From: Actinomadura sp. NBRC 104425
Lineage (GTDB): Bacteria > Actinomycetota > Actinomycetes > Streptosporangiales > Streptosporangiaceae
DNA: 64,000 nt
Assembly (NCBI RefSeq): GCF_030269545.1
Contig: NZ_BSTN01000003.1
Location: 368,968 to 432,967, forward strand
Reading direction: 5' to 3'
The notes under the pieces are model-generated. The model saw only the letters and a list, made by a program, of their open reading frames with translations. It had not been told where the DNA came from and did no database searches. The translations under genes and the position numbers were made by a program. Positions within the stretch are counted from its first letter, which is position 1; each line of letters starts with the position of its first letter. Below, piece by piece: positions 16,486 to 28,105 of the stretch.

Positions 16486-18888
16486 TCAGCGCAGTGCGGC
16501 CAGGACGTGCCGGCGTACCGCTGCCAGCGCGTCGGGGTCACTGACGGGGCGTCCCTGCGAATCGACGACGTAGAAGACGTCCACCGCCTCGGCGCCGAGC
16601 GTGTCGACCTGGGCGGCGCGCACCGACAGGCCGCACTCCCCCAGCGCCTGCCCGATCCGCCACAGAAGGCCCGGGCGGTCGTGGGCGCGGACCTCCACCA
16701 CGGTGGCGGTGCTGGACGCGTCGTGGACGATGCCGACGCGCGGCGGCGGCACGGTGATGCCGGGCCGGACCCGCATGGACCGCGCCCGCCGTTCCAGGCG
16801 TTCGGCCACGTCGAGCCGACCGGCGAGCATGCGCCGCAGGTCGGCCTCCAGCGCGGCGGGGTCGGGCGGCGTGCCGTACTCGGGGACGGCCGTGAAGTCC
16901 AGCACGGCGGTGGCGCGGGCCTCTGCCGCAGGGGACGACACGGTCCGGGCCGAACGTACGACGAGCCTGTGCAGGGCCAGCACACCCGCCGCGCGCCACA
17001 GCAGCCCGGGGCGGTCGGGGGCGGCGACGGTGACGCGCGCCCCCGCGATGCGCACCGCGCCCCCGTCGTGGCGGGCCAGAGCGAGCGTTTCGGGGCCGAG
17101 CACAGGCGCGGGGGGCGGCGTCCCCCCGGACAGGGCGGCGGCGGCGCGGCGGGACAGCTCGGCCACCTGCCGGGCCTTCCAGCTCCCCCAGGCGGACGGG
17201 CCGGTGGCCTTGGCGTCGGCGACGGCCAGCGCCGACAGCAGCTCGAGGGTTTCGCGTTCGCGCCCCGGAACGGCCTCCAGCGCCTTGGTGACGGTCCGGA
17301 CGGTGGCGGGGTCGTCGATGTCGCGGCGGGTGGCGGTGTCGGGCAGCAGCAGATGGTGCCGGACGAGGGTCTCCAGGACGCGCACGTCGCCGTCCGCGAA
17401 TCCCATTCGGGCGCCCAGGTCGCGGGCCACGACGGCGCCGCCGGCCGAGTGGTCGCCGGGCCAGCCCTTGCCGATGTCGTGCAGCAGGGCGCCCACCAGC
17501 AGCAGGTCGGGCCGGGCGACCTCGCGGGTGAGTGAGGCGGCCTCGGCGGCGGCCTCCACCAGGTGCCGGTCGACGGTGAAGCGGTGGAACGGGTTGCGCT
17601 GGGGCCGGTTGCGGACGCGTTCCCAGTCGGGGATGAGCCGGACGATCAGCCCGGCCTGGTCGAGGGCCTCCCAGACGCCGATGGCGGCGCCGCCCGCGCC
17701 CAGCAGGGCGACGAGGGCGTCGCGGGCCGCGTCGGGCCACGGCGCGGACGGCAGCGCGGCGCGTTCGGCGAGCCGGTCGACGGTGGCGGGGGCCAGCGGC
17801 AGGCCCGCCTGGGCCGCGGCGGCGGCGACGCGCAGCACCAGGGAGGGGTCGTCGAGGTCGGCGCCGCGGGCGAGGACGACCTCGCCGTCGTGCTCGACGG
17901 CGCCGTCCCCCACCGGCTTGCGCTCCACCCCGCGTGCCGCGCCGCGTCCCGTGGCGGCGCCCGCCCAGGCGCCCATCGCCGGGCGCGGGGCGCCCGTGCC
18001 GCGGCGGGAGGCGCGGAACCGTTCGACGCGGCGCCACAGGTGGTCGCCCGCGTAGGTGATGGTCCGGGCGGCCTCGGCGACGGCGCGCAGCAGCACGTCG
18101 GCGTCGAGGAGGCCGAGGGCGTGCGCGACCGGTTCGTGCTCCTGCAGGACCAGCCGGTCTGTGGCGCGGCCGGTGACCTCGTGCAGCGCGTGCCGGACGT
18201 CCAGCAGCAGGCCGTGGGCGGCGCGGACGCGCTCGCCGGGCGCCGACGCCACCCAGGACGCCGCGACCGCCTGCATGACGTGCACGTCGCGCAGCCCGCC
18301 GTGCGCCTCCTTGAGGTCGGGTTCCAGCAGGAACGCCAGCTCCCCCTGGGACCGCCAGCGTTCGCGGCACATGTCCGCCAGCTCGGGCAGGCGGCGGGCG
18401 GCGTCGGCCCTCCAGTCGGCCAGCACGGCGGCGCGCAGCTCGCCGCCCAGGGCGCAGTCGCCGGCGATCGGGCGGGCCGACAGCAGCCCGAGCGCCGCTT
18501 TCAGGTCGGCGCGCGCCACGGCCCGCGCCTCGGTCACGGTGCGCACCGAGTGGTCCAGCCGCAGGCCCGCGTCCCAGATCGGGTACCAGACCCGGTCGGC
18601 GATGCCGGCGATCCCGGGGTGGCCGTCGTGCACGAGCACCAGGTCGAGGTCGCCGCCCGGGGTCAGCTCGCGGCGGGCGTGGCTGCCCACCGCCAGTAGG
18701 GCCACCCCCGGCGCGGGGGCGTCCCGATGCGGCGTGAGCAGGCCGGTCAGCCAGCGGTCCAGCTCGTCGGCGCGCGCGGCCCGCGCAGCCGCCAGGGCTG
18801 CGCGGGCCGTGTCCGTGGTGCCGCCCGCACCGGTCGCGGGACGGGCCTGCTCGGTCTGTTCCCGGAATGTTCGGTGAACGAGGGCCAC
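16486..18888 (-). CDS. glnD: [Protein-PII] uridylyl/adenylyltransferase GlnD
   Basis: GlnD modifies and demodifies the PII protein according to glutamine level; in actinobacteria the modification is adenylylation. The 800-aa product has a nucleotidyltransferase domain (VGSHARRELTPGGDLDLVLV, metal-binding D-x-D, about residues 70-95), a helical linker, an HD domain (LLHDIGKGWPGDHS, about 475), and two C-terminal ACT domains (about 625-700 and 735-800, each with a DRPGLLWR motif). GTG 18888 is chosen because the frame upstream overlaps glnB. It is eight bases downstream of glnB in the amt-glnB-glnD operon. Confidence 0.95.
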   Translation of the reverse strand: MALVHRTFREQTEQARPATGAGGTTDTARAALAAARAARADELDRWLTGLLTPHRDAPAPGVALLAVGSHARRELTPGGDLDLVLVHDGHPGIAGIADRVWYPIWDAGLRLDHSVRTVTEARAVARADLKAALGLLSARPIAGDCALGGELRAAVLADWRADAARRLPELADMCRERWRSQGELAFLLEPDLKEAHGGLRDVHVMQAVAASWVASAPGERVRAAHGLLLDVRHALHEVTGRATDRLVLQEHEPVAHALGLLDADVLLRAVAEAARTITYAGDHLWRRVERFRASRRGTGAPRPAMGAWAGAATGRGAARGVERKPVGDGAVEHDGEVVLARGADLDDPSLVLRVAAAAAQAGLPLAPATVDRLAERAALPSAPWPDAARDALVALLGAGGAAIGVWEALDQAGLIVRLIPDWERVRNRPQRNPFHRFTVDRHLVEAAAEAASLTREVARPDLLLVGALLHDIGKGWPGDHSAGGAVVARDLGARMGFADGDVRVLETLVRHHLLLPDTATRRDIDDPATVRTVTKALEAVPGRERETLELLSALAVADAKATGPSAWGSWKARQVAELSRRAAAALSGGTPPPAPVLGPETLALARHDGGAVRIAGARVTVAAPDRPGLLWRAAGVLALHRLVVRSARTVSSPAAEARATAVLDFTAVPEYGTPPDPAALEADLRRMLAGRLDVAERLERRARSMRVRPGITVPPPRVGIVHDASSTATVVEVRAHDRPGLLWRIGQALGECGLSVRAAQVDTLGAEAVDVFYVVDSQGRPVSDPDALAAVRRHVLAALR

Positions 18889-18896
18889 GCGGTGAC

Positions 18897-20587
<1,691 letters not shown>

Positions 20588-20668
20588 CTCGGGGAGAGTC
20601 CCTCCTCGACACCGAACTTGGACTGCTCAGAGCGTGTTCGGCACCCGTTTCACCCGGAAGGCCCTCGT

Positions 20669-20715
20669 GTTTCTACGGTGTGAAACCCGCCACAGTGATG
20701 TTTCTGAAATGTTTC
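20669..20715 (-). promoter_or_regulatory. Candidate GlnR-type binding region upstream of amt
   Basis: On the minus strand the region contains GAAAC-N6-GAAAC (20700-20715) and TTCAC-N6-GAAAC (20669-20684). Actinobacterial GlnR sites are built from GTnAC-N6-GAAAC units, so the second matches a half site well. It lies 80-130 bp upstream of amt, where GlnR would be expected to act. The match is partial and was found by eye only. Confidence 0.45.
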
Positions 20716-20805
20716 AAAAACCTCACTGGCCGTTGTTTCGCGTTTTCCGGCCGTCTTCGGCGGACGTAACAAGCCTTGACAGCCGTCCGAAACCAGCAAA
20801 GAAGA

Positions 20806-20840
20806 ACGCCCCAGCGGCACTCGGGGTGCCGCTGGGGCGT
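20806..20840 (-). terminator. Intrinsic terminator of ftsY
   Basis: A perfect 14-bp stem pairs 20806-20819 (ACGCCCCAGCGGCA) with 20827-20840, with a 7-nt loop. On the minus strand it is followed by a T-rich tail (TCTTCTTTG). It is 27 bases after the ftsY stop. Confidence 0.85.
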
Positions 20841-20867
20841 GTCCGTCCCGTCCGGTGCACGGGGCTT

Positions 20868-22031
20868 TCAGTCTCCGAGGACGGCGTCGACGAACGCCTC
20901 GGGCTCGAACGGCGCCAGGTCGTCGGGCCCCTCGCCCAGCCCGACCAGCTTGACCGGGACGCCCAGCTCGCGCTGCACCTGCACGACGATGCCGCCCTTG
21001 GCGGTGCCGTCCAGCTTGGTGAGCACGATGCCGGTGACGTTGACGACCTCGGCGAACACGCGGGCCTGCTGCAGGCCGTTCTGGCCGGTGGTGGCGTCCA
21101 GCACCAGCAGCACCTCGTCCACCGCGGCCTGCTTCTCCACCACGCGCTTGACCTTGCCGAGCTCGTCCATCAGCCCGGTCTTGGTGTGCAGCCGGCCGGC
21201 GGTGTCGACGATCACCGTGTCCACCTTGGTGTCGACGCCGGTCTTGACGGCCTCGAACGCGACGCTGGCCGGGTCGGCGCCCTCGTCGCGGCGCACCACC
21301 TCGGCGCCCACCCGCGAGCCCCACGTCTCCAGCTGGTCGGCGGCGGCGGCGCGGAAGGTGTCGGCGGCGCCGAGCACCACGCTGCCGCCGTCGCCGATGA
21401 GCACGCGGGCCAGCTTGCCGCAGGTGGTGGTCTTGCCAGTGCCGTTGACGCCGACGACCAGCAGCACCGCGGGCCGGTCGCCGTGCCGCGCGGTGCGCAG
21501 CGAGCGGTCGAAGTCCGGACCGATCTGCTTGAGCAGCTCCTCCTTGAGCAGGGCGCGCACCTCCTCGGGGGTGCGGGCGCCCAGCACCTGCACGCGGGTG
21601 CGCAGATCCTCGGTGATCTGCCGGGCCACGCTCACGCCGATGTCGGCGCCGATGAGGGTGTCCTCGATCTCCTCCCAGGCGTCCTCGTCCAGCGTCTCGC
21701 GCGACAGCAGGCCGAGCAGGGTGCGGCCGAAGGCGTTCTGCGACCGGGCCAGCCGCGCCCGCAGCCGCACCAGCCGCCCCGCCGACGGCGGCGGGATCTC
21801 GATCTCGGGCTTGGGCGGGGCGGGCGGCGCCTCCGCCGGCGGCGCGCGCTCAAGCGTCGGCGCCGCTTGATCCTCCTCCTCGACGGTGACGGTGCCGGCG
21901 CCCGACACGGTGGGCGGCGCCGGAGGCTCGACGGGCGGGCGGGGCTTGCGGCGGCCGGGCCGCAAGAACAACACGCCGCCCACGACGAGCGCGAGGACGG
22001 TCAGCCCGGCGATGAGGATCAGATACTCCAT
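20868..22031 (-). CDS. ftsY: Signal recognition particle receptor FtsY
   Basis: FtsY docks SRP-ribosome complexes at the membrane. The 387-aa product has an N-terminal membrane segment (MEYLILIAGLTVLALVVGG, then FLRPGRR), an acidic/Pro-rich linker (about 25-75), the N domain, and the SRP GTPase domain with GVNGTGKTTTCGKLA (about 195), DTAGRLHTK and TKLDGTAKGG. ATG 22031 places the membrane segment at the start. It lies 101 bp downstream of smc and has its own terminator. Confidence 0.96.
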   Translation of the reverse strand: MEYLILIAGLTVLALVVGGVLFLRPGRRKPRPPVEPPAPPTVSGAGTVTVEEEDQAAPTLERAPPAEAPPAPPKPEIEIPPPSAGRLVRLRARLARSQNAFGRTLLGLLSRETLDEDAWEEIEDTLIGADIGVSVARQITEDLRTRVQVLGARTPEEVRALLKEELLKQIGPDFDRSLRTARHGDRPAVLLVVGVNGTGKTTTCGKLARVLIGDGGSVVLGAADTFRAAAADQLETWGSRVGAEVVRRDEGADPASVAFEAVKTGVDTKVDTVIVDTAGRLHTKTGLMDELGKVKRVVEKQAAVDEVLLVLDATTGQNGLQQARVFAEVVNVTGIVLTKLDGTAKGGIVVQVQRELGVPVKLVGLGEGPDDLAPFEPEAFVDAVLGD

Positions 22032-22132
22032 AGCGGTCCCCAGTTTTCCAGACCGGCGCCGATGCGCCGACACCACCGGTCCCTACCCGTCCTCCGTCGC
22101 CGCCCGGCCGCCCGCTCGGCCCGGCGGACGGG

Positions 22133-25100
22133 TCAGGCGGGTTCGGGTTCGCGCAGCCGCTGGCTGACGACCTGCGTGACGCCGTCGCCGCGCATGCTGA
22201 CGCCGTAGAGGGCGTCGGCGCCCTCCATCGTGCGCTTCTGGTGGGTGATGATGATGAGCTGGGAGTTCTCCCGCAGCTCCTCGAACACCGTGAGCAGGCG
22301 CTGGGTGTTGGTGTCGTCGAGGGCGGCCTCCACCTCGTCCAGCACGTAGAACGGGGACGGGCGGGCCTTGAACACCGCCACCAGGAACGCGATCGCCACC
22401 AGGGAGCGCTCGCCGCCCGACAGCAGCGACAGCCGCTTGACCTTCTTGCCGGGCGGGCGGGCGGCCACCTCCACCCCGGTCTCCAGCAGGTTCTCGGGGT
22501 CGGTGAGCGACAGGCTGCCCTCGCCGCCGGGGAACAGCCGCACGAAGATCCGCTCGAACTCGCGCGCGGTGTCCTCGTAGGCGGCGGCGAAGACCTGCTG
22601 GACGCGGTCGTCGACCTCCTTGACGATGCCCAGCAGCTCGCGGCGGGTCTTCTTCAGGTCCTCCAGCTGGTTGGTGAGGAACGCGTGCCGCTCCTCCAGG
22701 GCGGCGAACTCCTCCAGCGCCAGCGGGTTGACCTTGCCGAGCTGGTTGAGCCGGCGTTCGGCGGTCTTCGCGCGCTTCTCCTGGGCGGCCCGGTCGTAGG
22801 GGACGGGTTCGGCGTCCTCCCCCGCCTCGGGGCCGGGCGGTACGGGCTGGTCGGGCCCGTACTCGTTGATCAGCGCCTCGACCTCCAGGCCGAACTCCTC
22901 CAGCGCCCGCTGCTCCATCTGCTCCAGCCGCAGCCGCTGCTCGGCGCGGGCCACCTCGCTGCCGTGCACGGCGTTGACCAGCCGTTCCAGGGTGCTCGAC
23001 AGCTCCCGGACCTGGGTGCGCACCACCTTCAGCTCCGCCTCGCGGGCGGCGCGGGCGCGTTCGGCGGCCTCGCGCTGCGCGACCGCCGCCGACAGCGACA
23101 CCTCGATGCGGTCCAGGGACTGCCGGGCCCCCGACAGCACCGCCCGGGCGATCTCGGCCTGCCGGCGGCGGCGGGCGCGGCGGCGCTCGGCCCGGGCGCG
23201 CTCCTCGCGTTCGCGGCGGGCGGTGCGTTCCAGCGCGTCGGCGCGGCCGGCGATGGCCTGCACGCGCTCCTCGGCCGTGCGGACGGCCAGGCGCGCCTCC
23301 ATCTCGGCGGCGCGCAGCTCCTGGCAGCGGGCCGCCAGCTCGTCGCGGGCCTGCGTGTCGTGCCCGGCGTCGTCGGCGACCTCGGCGGCCTCCTCCGCCT
23401 CGGCCAGCCGCAGGGCCAGCTCCTCGGCGGCCTGGGCGTCGCGCTCCAGGGACTCGCCTGCGGCGTCCAGCGCCTTGGTGAGCCGCTCCACCTCGCCGCG
23501 CGCGGCGCGCACCGCCGCCTCCAGCCGGGCGGCGTGCTTGGCCTCCTGGGCGGCCTTGCTCTCGAACTCGCGCAGCCTGCCCCGGACGCGGTCCAGGTCG
23601 CTCTGGGCCTGGTTGACGCCCGACTGGGCCTGGTTCACGGCCGCCTGGGCGGCGTCCAGGGCGCTTTGGGCCTGCTGCTCGGCCTCGACCGCCTCGGCGA
23701 GGTCGGCGGCGCTGCGTTCGGCGGCGGCCTCGGCGGCGGCGAGGTCCTCGGTGGCCTGATCGAGGGCGGCGCGCATCTCCAGCAGGCTCTGGGCGCCTCC
23801 GGCGCCGCCGCCCTGGGCCCAGTGGGCGCCGACCAGGTCGCCGTCGCGGGTGACGGCGCGCAGGCGCGGCTCGCGCCGGACGAGCTCGGCGGCGGCCGCA
23901 ACGTCGTCCACCACGGCCACGTCGCGCAGCAGGTGCCGCAGGGCCGGGCGGATCCCGTCGGGGACGGTCACCGCGTCGGCCGCGTAGTCGACGCCGGGGA
24001 CGCGGTCGTCCGGCGGTTCGGCCCCGCCGCCGACGACCAGGCCGGCCCGTCCCGCTTCGCGTGCGCGCAGCAGTGCCAGCGCGGCCTCCGCCGTGTCCAG
24101 CGAGCCGACCGCGATGGCCTCGGCGGCGGCGCCCAGCGCGGCGGCCACGGCGGTCTCGTAGCCGGGCCGCACGGTGAGCAGCGACGCCACGGTGCCCAGG
24201 ACGCCCTGCAGCGAGCCGTCGGAGCCGGCGGCGAGCAGCGCCTCCCCGCCGTCGGCCGCCGAGCCCAGGGTCAGGTTCAGCGCCTCGATGCGGGCCTGCA
24301 GGGCGGTCACGTTCTTCTGGGCGGCCTGGTCGGCCGAGCGGGCCGCCGCCACGGCCTCGCGGGCCTGCGTCAGCCGCCGGCGGGGCCCGTCGACGGCGGC
24401 GCGGGCCTGCTCCAGGGCCTCTTTGGCGTTGGCGAGGGCCTCCTGGGCGAGCTCGTGCTCGGCGAGGAGTTCGGGGTCTTCGGCGACCTCCCCCTCGTAC
24501 GCCTCGTACTCGGCCCGGGCGGCCTCCGCGCGCGCCTCGGCCTCGGCGCGGGCCTCGGTGAGGCGGCCGATCTCCGACTCGCCCGCGTGGACCTTGCCGC
24601 GCAGCGCCTCCACGCGTCCGCGCAGCCGGGCGAGCTCCTCGCGGCGGTCGGCGGCGGCGCGCGCGGCGGCCTGCAGGCGACGCTCCTCGGCGGCGAGGGC
24701 CTCCTCGGCGGCGGAGCGTTCGGCGACGGCGCCGTCCAGCCCGGCCTGGGCCTCCTCCAGGGCGGCGCGCTGCATCTCCTCCTGCTCGCGGATCTGCGCG
24801 GCCTCGCGCTCCAGCTCCTCGGGGTCGCGGCCGCGCCGCTCCTCCTCGTGCGCCTCGGTGGCGTTGCGGTGCCGCTCGGCGGCCAGGTCGGCGACGCCGC
24901 GCAGCCGCTCCCGCAGCGCCGACAGCTTGAACCAGGTGTCCTGGACCTGCGCCAGTTTGGGCGCCTCGATCGCCTCCTCGGCCTCCAGCTCGCCCTCGCG
25001 GCGCTGCGCCTCGGCCAGGGCGCGTTCGGTCTCGGCGCGCCGCTGTCGCACGGCGGCCTCGTCGGCGGCCTCCTGCTCCAGCTTGGTGCGCAAGGTCACC

Positions 25101-25801
25101 AGGTCGTCGGCGAGCAGCCGCAGCCGGGCGTCGCGCAGGTCGGCCTGGATGACCGCGGCCCGGCGGGCGATCTCGGCCTGCCGGCCGAGGGGCTTGAGCT
25201 GGCGGCGCAGCTCGCCGACCAGGTCCTGCACGCGGGTCAGGTTGGCCTGCATGGCGTCCAGCTTGCGCAGCGCCTTCTCCTTGCGCTTGCGGTGCTTGAG
25301 GACGCCGGCGGCCTCCTCGATCACCGCGCGGCGGCCCTCGGGGCCGGAGTGCAGCACCCGGTCCAGCTGCCCCTGCCCGATGATCACGTGCATCTCGCGG
25401 CCGATGCCCGAGTCCGACAACAGCTCCTGGATGTCCAGCAGGCGGCACGGGTCGCCGTTGATGGCGTACTCGCTCTGCCCGGACCGGAACATCAGCCGGC
25501 TGATGGTGACCTCGGTGTAGTCGATGGGCAGGGCGCCGTCGGAGTTATCGATGGTGAGGACGACCTCGGCGCGGCCCAGCGGGGGGCGGCTGGCGGTGCC
25601 GGCGAAGATGACGTCCTCCATCTTGCCGCCGCGCAGGGACTTGGCGCCCTGCTCGCCCATCACCCAGGCCAGCGCGTCGACGACGTTGGACTTGCCCGAC
25701 CCGTTCGGCCCGACGACGCAGGTGATGCCGGGTTCGAACTTCAGGGTCGTGGAGGACGCGAAGGACTTGAAGCCGCGCAGCGTCAGGCTTTTCAGGTACA
25801 C
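22133..25801 (-). CDS. smc: Chromosome partition protein SMC
   Basis: SMC dimers with ScpA/B organise and segregate the chromosome. The 1222-aa product starts VYLKSLTLRGFKSFASSTTL and has Walker A GPNGSGKSN (about 32-40), two long coiled-coil arms of Ala/Glu/Arg-rich heptads, a hinge at about 510-660 (LQGVLGTVASLLTV...), the ABC signature LLSGGERSLVAIAFL (about 1127) and Walker B FYVLDEVEAALDD (about 1152). GTG 25801 matches the family start; the frame stays open to 26059 but that part is not SMC-like. ftsY lies downstream on the same strand. Confidence 0.96.
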   Translation of the reverse strand: MYLKSLTLRGFKSFASSTTLKFEPGITCVVGPNGSGKSNVVDALAWVMGEQGAKSLRGGKMEDVIFAGTASRPPLGRAEVVLTIDNSDGALPIDYTEVTISRLMFRSGQSEYAINGDPCRLLDIQELLSDSGIGREMHVIIGQGQLDRVLHSGPEGRRAVIEEAAGVLKHRKRKEKALRKLDAMQANLTRVQDLVGELRRQLKPLGRQAEIARRAAVIQADLRDARLRLLADDLVTLRTKLEQEAADEAAVRQRRAETERALAEAQRREGELEAEEAIEAPKLAQVQDTWFKLSALRERLRGVADLAAERHRNATEAHEEERRGRDPEELEREAAQIREQEEMQRAALEEAQAGLDGAVAERSAAEEALAAEERRLQAAARAAADRREELARLRGRVEALRGKVHAGESEIGRLTEARAEAEARAEAARAEYEAYEGEVAEDPELLAEHELAQEALANAKEALEQARAAVDGPRRRLTQAREAVAAARSADQAAQKNVTALQARIEALNLTLGSAADGGEALLAAGSDGSLQGVLGTVASLLTVRPGYETAVAAALGAAAEAIAVGSLDTAEAALALLRAREAGRAGLVVGGGAEPPDDRVPGVDYAADAVTVPDGIRPALRHLLRDVAVVDDVAAAAELVRREPRLRAVTRDGDLVGAHWAQGGGAGGAQSLLEMRAALDQATEDLAAAEAAAERSAADLAEAVEAEQQAQSALDAAQAAVNQAQSGVNQAQSDLDRVRGRLREFESKAAQEAKHAARLEAAVRAARGEVERLTKALDAAGESLERDAQAAEELALRLAEAEEAAEVADDAGHDTQARDELAARCQELRAAEMEARLAVRTAEERVQAIAGRADALERTARREREERARAERRRARRRRQAEIARAVLSGARQSLDRIEVSLSAAVAQREAAERARAAREAELKVVRTQVRELSSTLERLVNAVHGSEVARAEQRLRLEQMEQRALEEFGLEVEALINEYGPDQPVPPGPEAGEDAEPVPYDRAAQEKRAKTAERRLNQLGKVNPLALEEFAALEERHAFLTNQLEDLKKTRRELLGIVKEVDDRVQQVFAAAYEDTAREFERIFVRLFPGGEGSLSLTDPENLLETGVEVAARPPGKKVKRLSLLSGGERSLVAIAFLVAVFKARPSPFYVLDEVEAALDDTNTQRLLTVFEELRENSQLIIITHQKRTMEGADALYGVSMRGDGVTQVVSQRLREPEPA

Positions 25802-26335
25802 GCGCTCGCTGTCCTCCTCGACGGATCGCGCAGGGCCACGCCCCCCGGAACGCTGTTGGTGCGGGGCCGCCCCTGCGTCCCCCCAGACGGGCGGGCCCGC
25901 GTCGCATGCCCGGCGCGCAGGGCCGGGAGCTTGTCGAACGATACCGGCCAAGACGCCCCTGGCCCGGTATCTGCGCTGCCGCTTCCTTCTAATGTGCCAC
26001 GCCCGATGTGCCGGGGTCCGCCCGTATCGCCGAACGTCGCCGGCGGGTGCCGCGTGCACTGCGGTGGAGGCCGAGGAGGTGGTCGGTATCGCTCACGCGG
26101 GGGGCTGGTGCGGGTGGCATGTGCGGTAAGCGCGGTGCGGCCGACGGGGCCGGCGGGCGGGTGCCGTCACGCGCCGAGGGCCGGATGCCCGGCGGCTGTC
26201 ACGAGGAGGCCCTTACCAGGCGAGCGCACCCGGAGTTTCGTCGGACGGCACAAGGCCCGGGTGCGGCAACTCGCGCGGTCCGCCGAGAACGTACCGCCCC
26301 GCGGAGAACATCACCAACGACCGGTAAAAAGGTGC
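25802..26335. other. Region upstream of smc, no gene seen
   Basis: About 530 bp between smc and the terminator of the next gene. It must contain the smc promoter. Frames on both strands (for example plus strand 26008-26439) show no recognisable product. Confidence 0.45.
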
Positions 26336-26377
26336 AAAACAATAGGGACGCCCGCCTTCGACGTCCCTGTGTTGTTT
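26336..26377 (-). terminator. Intrinsic terminator after the small coiled-coil gene
   Basis: The arms 26336-26350 and 26362-26377 pair with one small bulge (AGGGACG against CGTCCCT, AAACAA against TTGTTT). On the minus strand it ends in ATTGTTTTG, a T-rich tail. It starts about 20 bases after the stop of the gene at 26396. Confidence 0.75.
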
Positions 26378-26395
26378 CGATGGAAAAGGCGCCGA

Positions 26396-26593
26396 TCAGG
26401 TCAGCGCCGGTTCGCGGTCCTTCACCCCGAGAGAGATAACGCCGTCGTCTGCCGCCGAAGCGAGCGCGTCGTTCTCCGCCTGAAGCCGCACCAGCTCGGC
26501 TTCCAGATCACGTACGCGCTGCTGCAGGCGCCGCATCTCCGCGACCATCCGGGGGTCGGGACCGCCGACGTGGCCGAGTAGAGCCTTCGCCAT
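26396..26593 (-). CDS. Small conserved-looking coiled-coil protein
   Basis: The 65-aa product begins MAKALLGHVGGPDPRMVAEM and continues with a heptad-type helix containing RRLQQRVRDLEAELVRLQAE, a leucine-zipper-like coiled coil, then a short tail. I believe similar small proteins are widespread in actinobacteria, but I know no function. GGAGG lies 10 bases before the ATG, and both a promoter and a terminator are visible, so it appears to be a monocistronic, well-expressed gene. Its place before smc may be coincidental. Confidence 0.75.
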   Translation of the reverse strand: MAKALLGHVGGPDPRMVAEMRRLQQRVRDLEAELVRLQAENDALASAADDGVISLGVKDREPALT

Positions 26594-26671
26594 GACTAAG
26601 GGTCCTCCACGCTGAGTAACCAGCAGGGATCGCGCACGAAGAGCAACGAAGTGTTGGTGCGCGTATCGTCT

Positions 26672-26700
26672 AGAGTCGCACCGGCCGGTGTCCTGGTCAA
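26672..26700 (-). promoter_or_regulatory. Candidate sigma-70 promoter of the small coiled-coil gene
   Basis: On the minus strand TTGACC (26695-26700) and GACTCT (26672-26677) are 17 bp apart, about 80 bp before the ATG at 26593. The -35 is strong, the -10 weak. Confidence 0.45.
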
Positions 26701-26840
26701 GACGCACATCACAGGCCGGTAACAACCTGTCGTCACCAGTTTAGCAGGTACAAACCGGAATTCCCTACTCGATCACCGGGCCCGTCCCGGCGCCCGCGCG
26801 ACCCGTCTTCCCGCAGGTCGGCGACCGGTCCCGGGCCCGG

Positions 26841-27122
26841 TCAGCGCTCTTCGAAGCCGACGGCGCCGCGCGGCTCGCTCCAGCGCTCGGTGACGCCGGT
26901 CACCTGCCCGGGCGTTTGCGGACCGCGCAGCAGCTCCAGCAGCCGCTCACAGTCCGTGCGCGGCCCCTCGGCGACCACCTCCACCCGGCCGTCGCGCAGG
27001 TTGGTCGCGCTGCCCGCCAGGCCCAGCTCCAGCGCACGGGCCCGCGTCCACCAGCGGAAACCCACCCCCTGCACGCGGCCCCGCACCCACGCGGTCAGCC
27101 GCACCTTCGCCTCGTCGGTCAC
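26841..27122 (-). CDS. acyP: Acylphosphatase
   Basis: Acylphosphatases hydrolyse acyl phosphates. The 93-aa product has the signature [17 protein letters not shown] with the phosphate-binding Arg and the [16 protein letters not shown] motif with the catalytic Asn. GTG 27122 is chosen because GGGGAGG lies five bases upstream. A start at 27155 would overlap mutM. It follows mutM by 19 bp on the same strand. Confidence 0.93.
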   Translation of the reverse strand: MTDEAKVRLTAWVRGRVQGVGFRWWTRARALELGLAGSATNLRDGRVEVVAEGPRTDCERLLELLRGPQTPGQVTGVTERWSEPRGAVGFEER

Positions 27123-27141
27123 AGTCCTCCCCCACTGCCCT

Positions 27142-28059
27142 CTAATAACGCGCACGGCGGGGACGCGGCTGGCACTTCGGGCAACTGTAGGACGAGCGGT
27201 TCATGAACGCGTCGCGCCTGATCGGCGAGCCGCAGCGCCGGCACGGCTCGTCCCTGCGCCCGTAGACGTCCAGGGAGCGGTCGAAGTAGCCGCTCTCGCC
27301 GTTGACGTTGACGTAGAGGCTGTCGAACGAGGTGCCGCCCACCGCCAGCGCCGCCGCCATGACCTCGCGCGCCGCCTCCAGCAGGCGCCGCACCTCGGCG
27401 CGGGTGAGGGTCTCGGTGGGACGCGCCCAGTGCAGCCGGGCCCGCCACAGCGCCTCGTCGGCGTAGATGTTGCCCACGCCGCTGATCAGCGACTGGTCCA
27501 GCAGGGCCCGCTTGACCCCGGTGCGCCTGCGGTGCAGCGCCCGGTAGAACGCCTCGTCATCGAAGGCGTCCTCCAGCGGGTCGGCCGCGATGTGGGCGAT
27601 CGGCTCCGGGACGGGCGCCGCCTTCGCCCGCTCCGGGGGCGGGGCGAAGGCGTCGGGGACCAGCCCGGTCAGCATCAGGTGCCCGAACGTCCGCTGGTCG
27701 ACGAACCGCAGGTCGTGCCCGTCGTCGTCGAACACGATCCGGACCCGCAGGTGCTTGTCCGGGGCCCGGTCGGGGTCCCCGACCAGCAGCTGCCCGCTCA
27801 TGCCCAGATGGGCCAGCAGCGCCTCGCCCGCGTCCTCCGGCGCGCTGCCCGGGCCGATCAGCGGCAGCCACAGGTACTTGCCGCGGCGGCGCGGCACGTC
27901 CACCGTGCGGCCGGCCAGGCGCGCGGCGAAGTCGTCGGGGCCGGACAGGTGGCGGCGCACCGCCCGCGGGTGCAGCACCTCGGCGGACCTGATCGTGCGG
28001 CCCGCGACATGGCGTTCCAGCCCGCGCCGGACGACCTCGACCTCGGGCAGCTCAGGCAT
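27142..28059 (-). CDS. mutM: Formamidopyrimidine-DNA glycosylase (Fpg/MutM)
   Basis: Fpg removes 8-oxoguanine and cuts the abasic site. The 305-aa protein starts [17 protein letters not shown], giving the catalytic N-terminal Pro and Glu after Met removal. It has the [10 protein letters not shown] lysine, the [20 protein letters not shown] helix-two-turn-helix, and a C-terminal zinc finger ([12 protein letters not shown] and CPKC). It is 46 bp downstream of rnc, an arrangement seen widely in actinobacteria. Confidence 0.96.
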   Translation of the reverse strand: MPELPEVEVVRRGLERHVAGRTIRSAEVLHPRAVRRHLSGPDDFAARLAGRTVDVPRRRGKYLWLPLIGPGSAPEDAGEALLAHLGMSGQLLVGDPDRAPDKHLRVRIVFDDDGHDLRFVDQRTFGHLMLTGLVPDAFAPPPERAKAAPVPEPIAHIAADPLEDAFDDEAFYRALHRRRTGVKRALLDQSLISGVGNIYADEALWRARLHWARPTETLTRAEVRRLLEAAREVMAAALAVGGTSFDSLYVNVNGESGYFDRSLDVYGRRDEPCRRCGSPIRRDAFMNRSSYSCPKCQPRPRRARY

Positions 28060-28105
28060 CCCGGGCCTCCGGGGCGGGCGCGGCGGATCCGATCATGCCG
28101 CCAGA

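Noticed and set aside
25802..26059. N-terminal extension of SMC by 86 codons
   Set aside because: SMC starts universally at the VYLKSLTLRGFKSF segment; the upstream codons do not match the family.
22241..26581. Plus-strand open frame of 1446 codons
   Set aside because: It is the antisense of smc. In GC-rich DNA the complementary frame of a long gene is often free of stops; the minus strand encodes clear SMC motifs.
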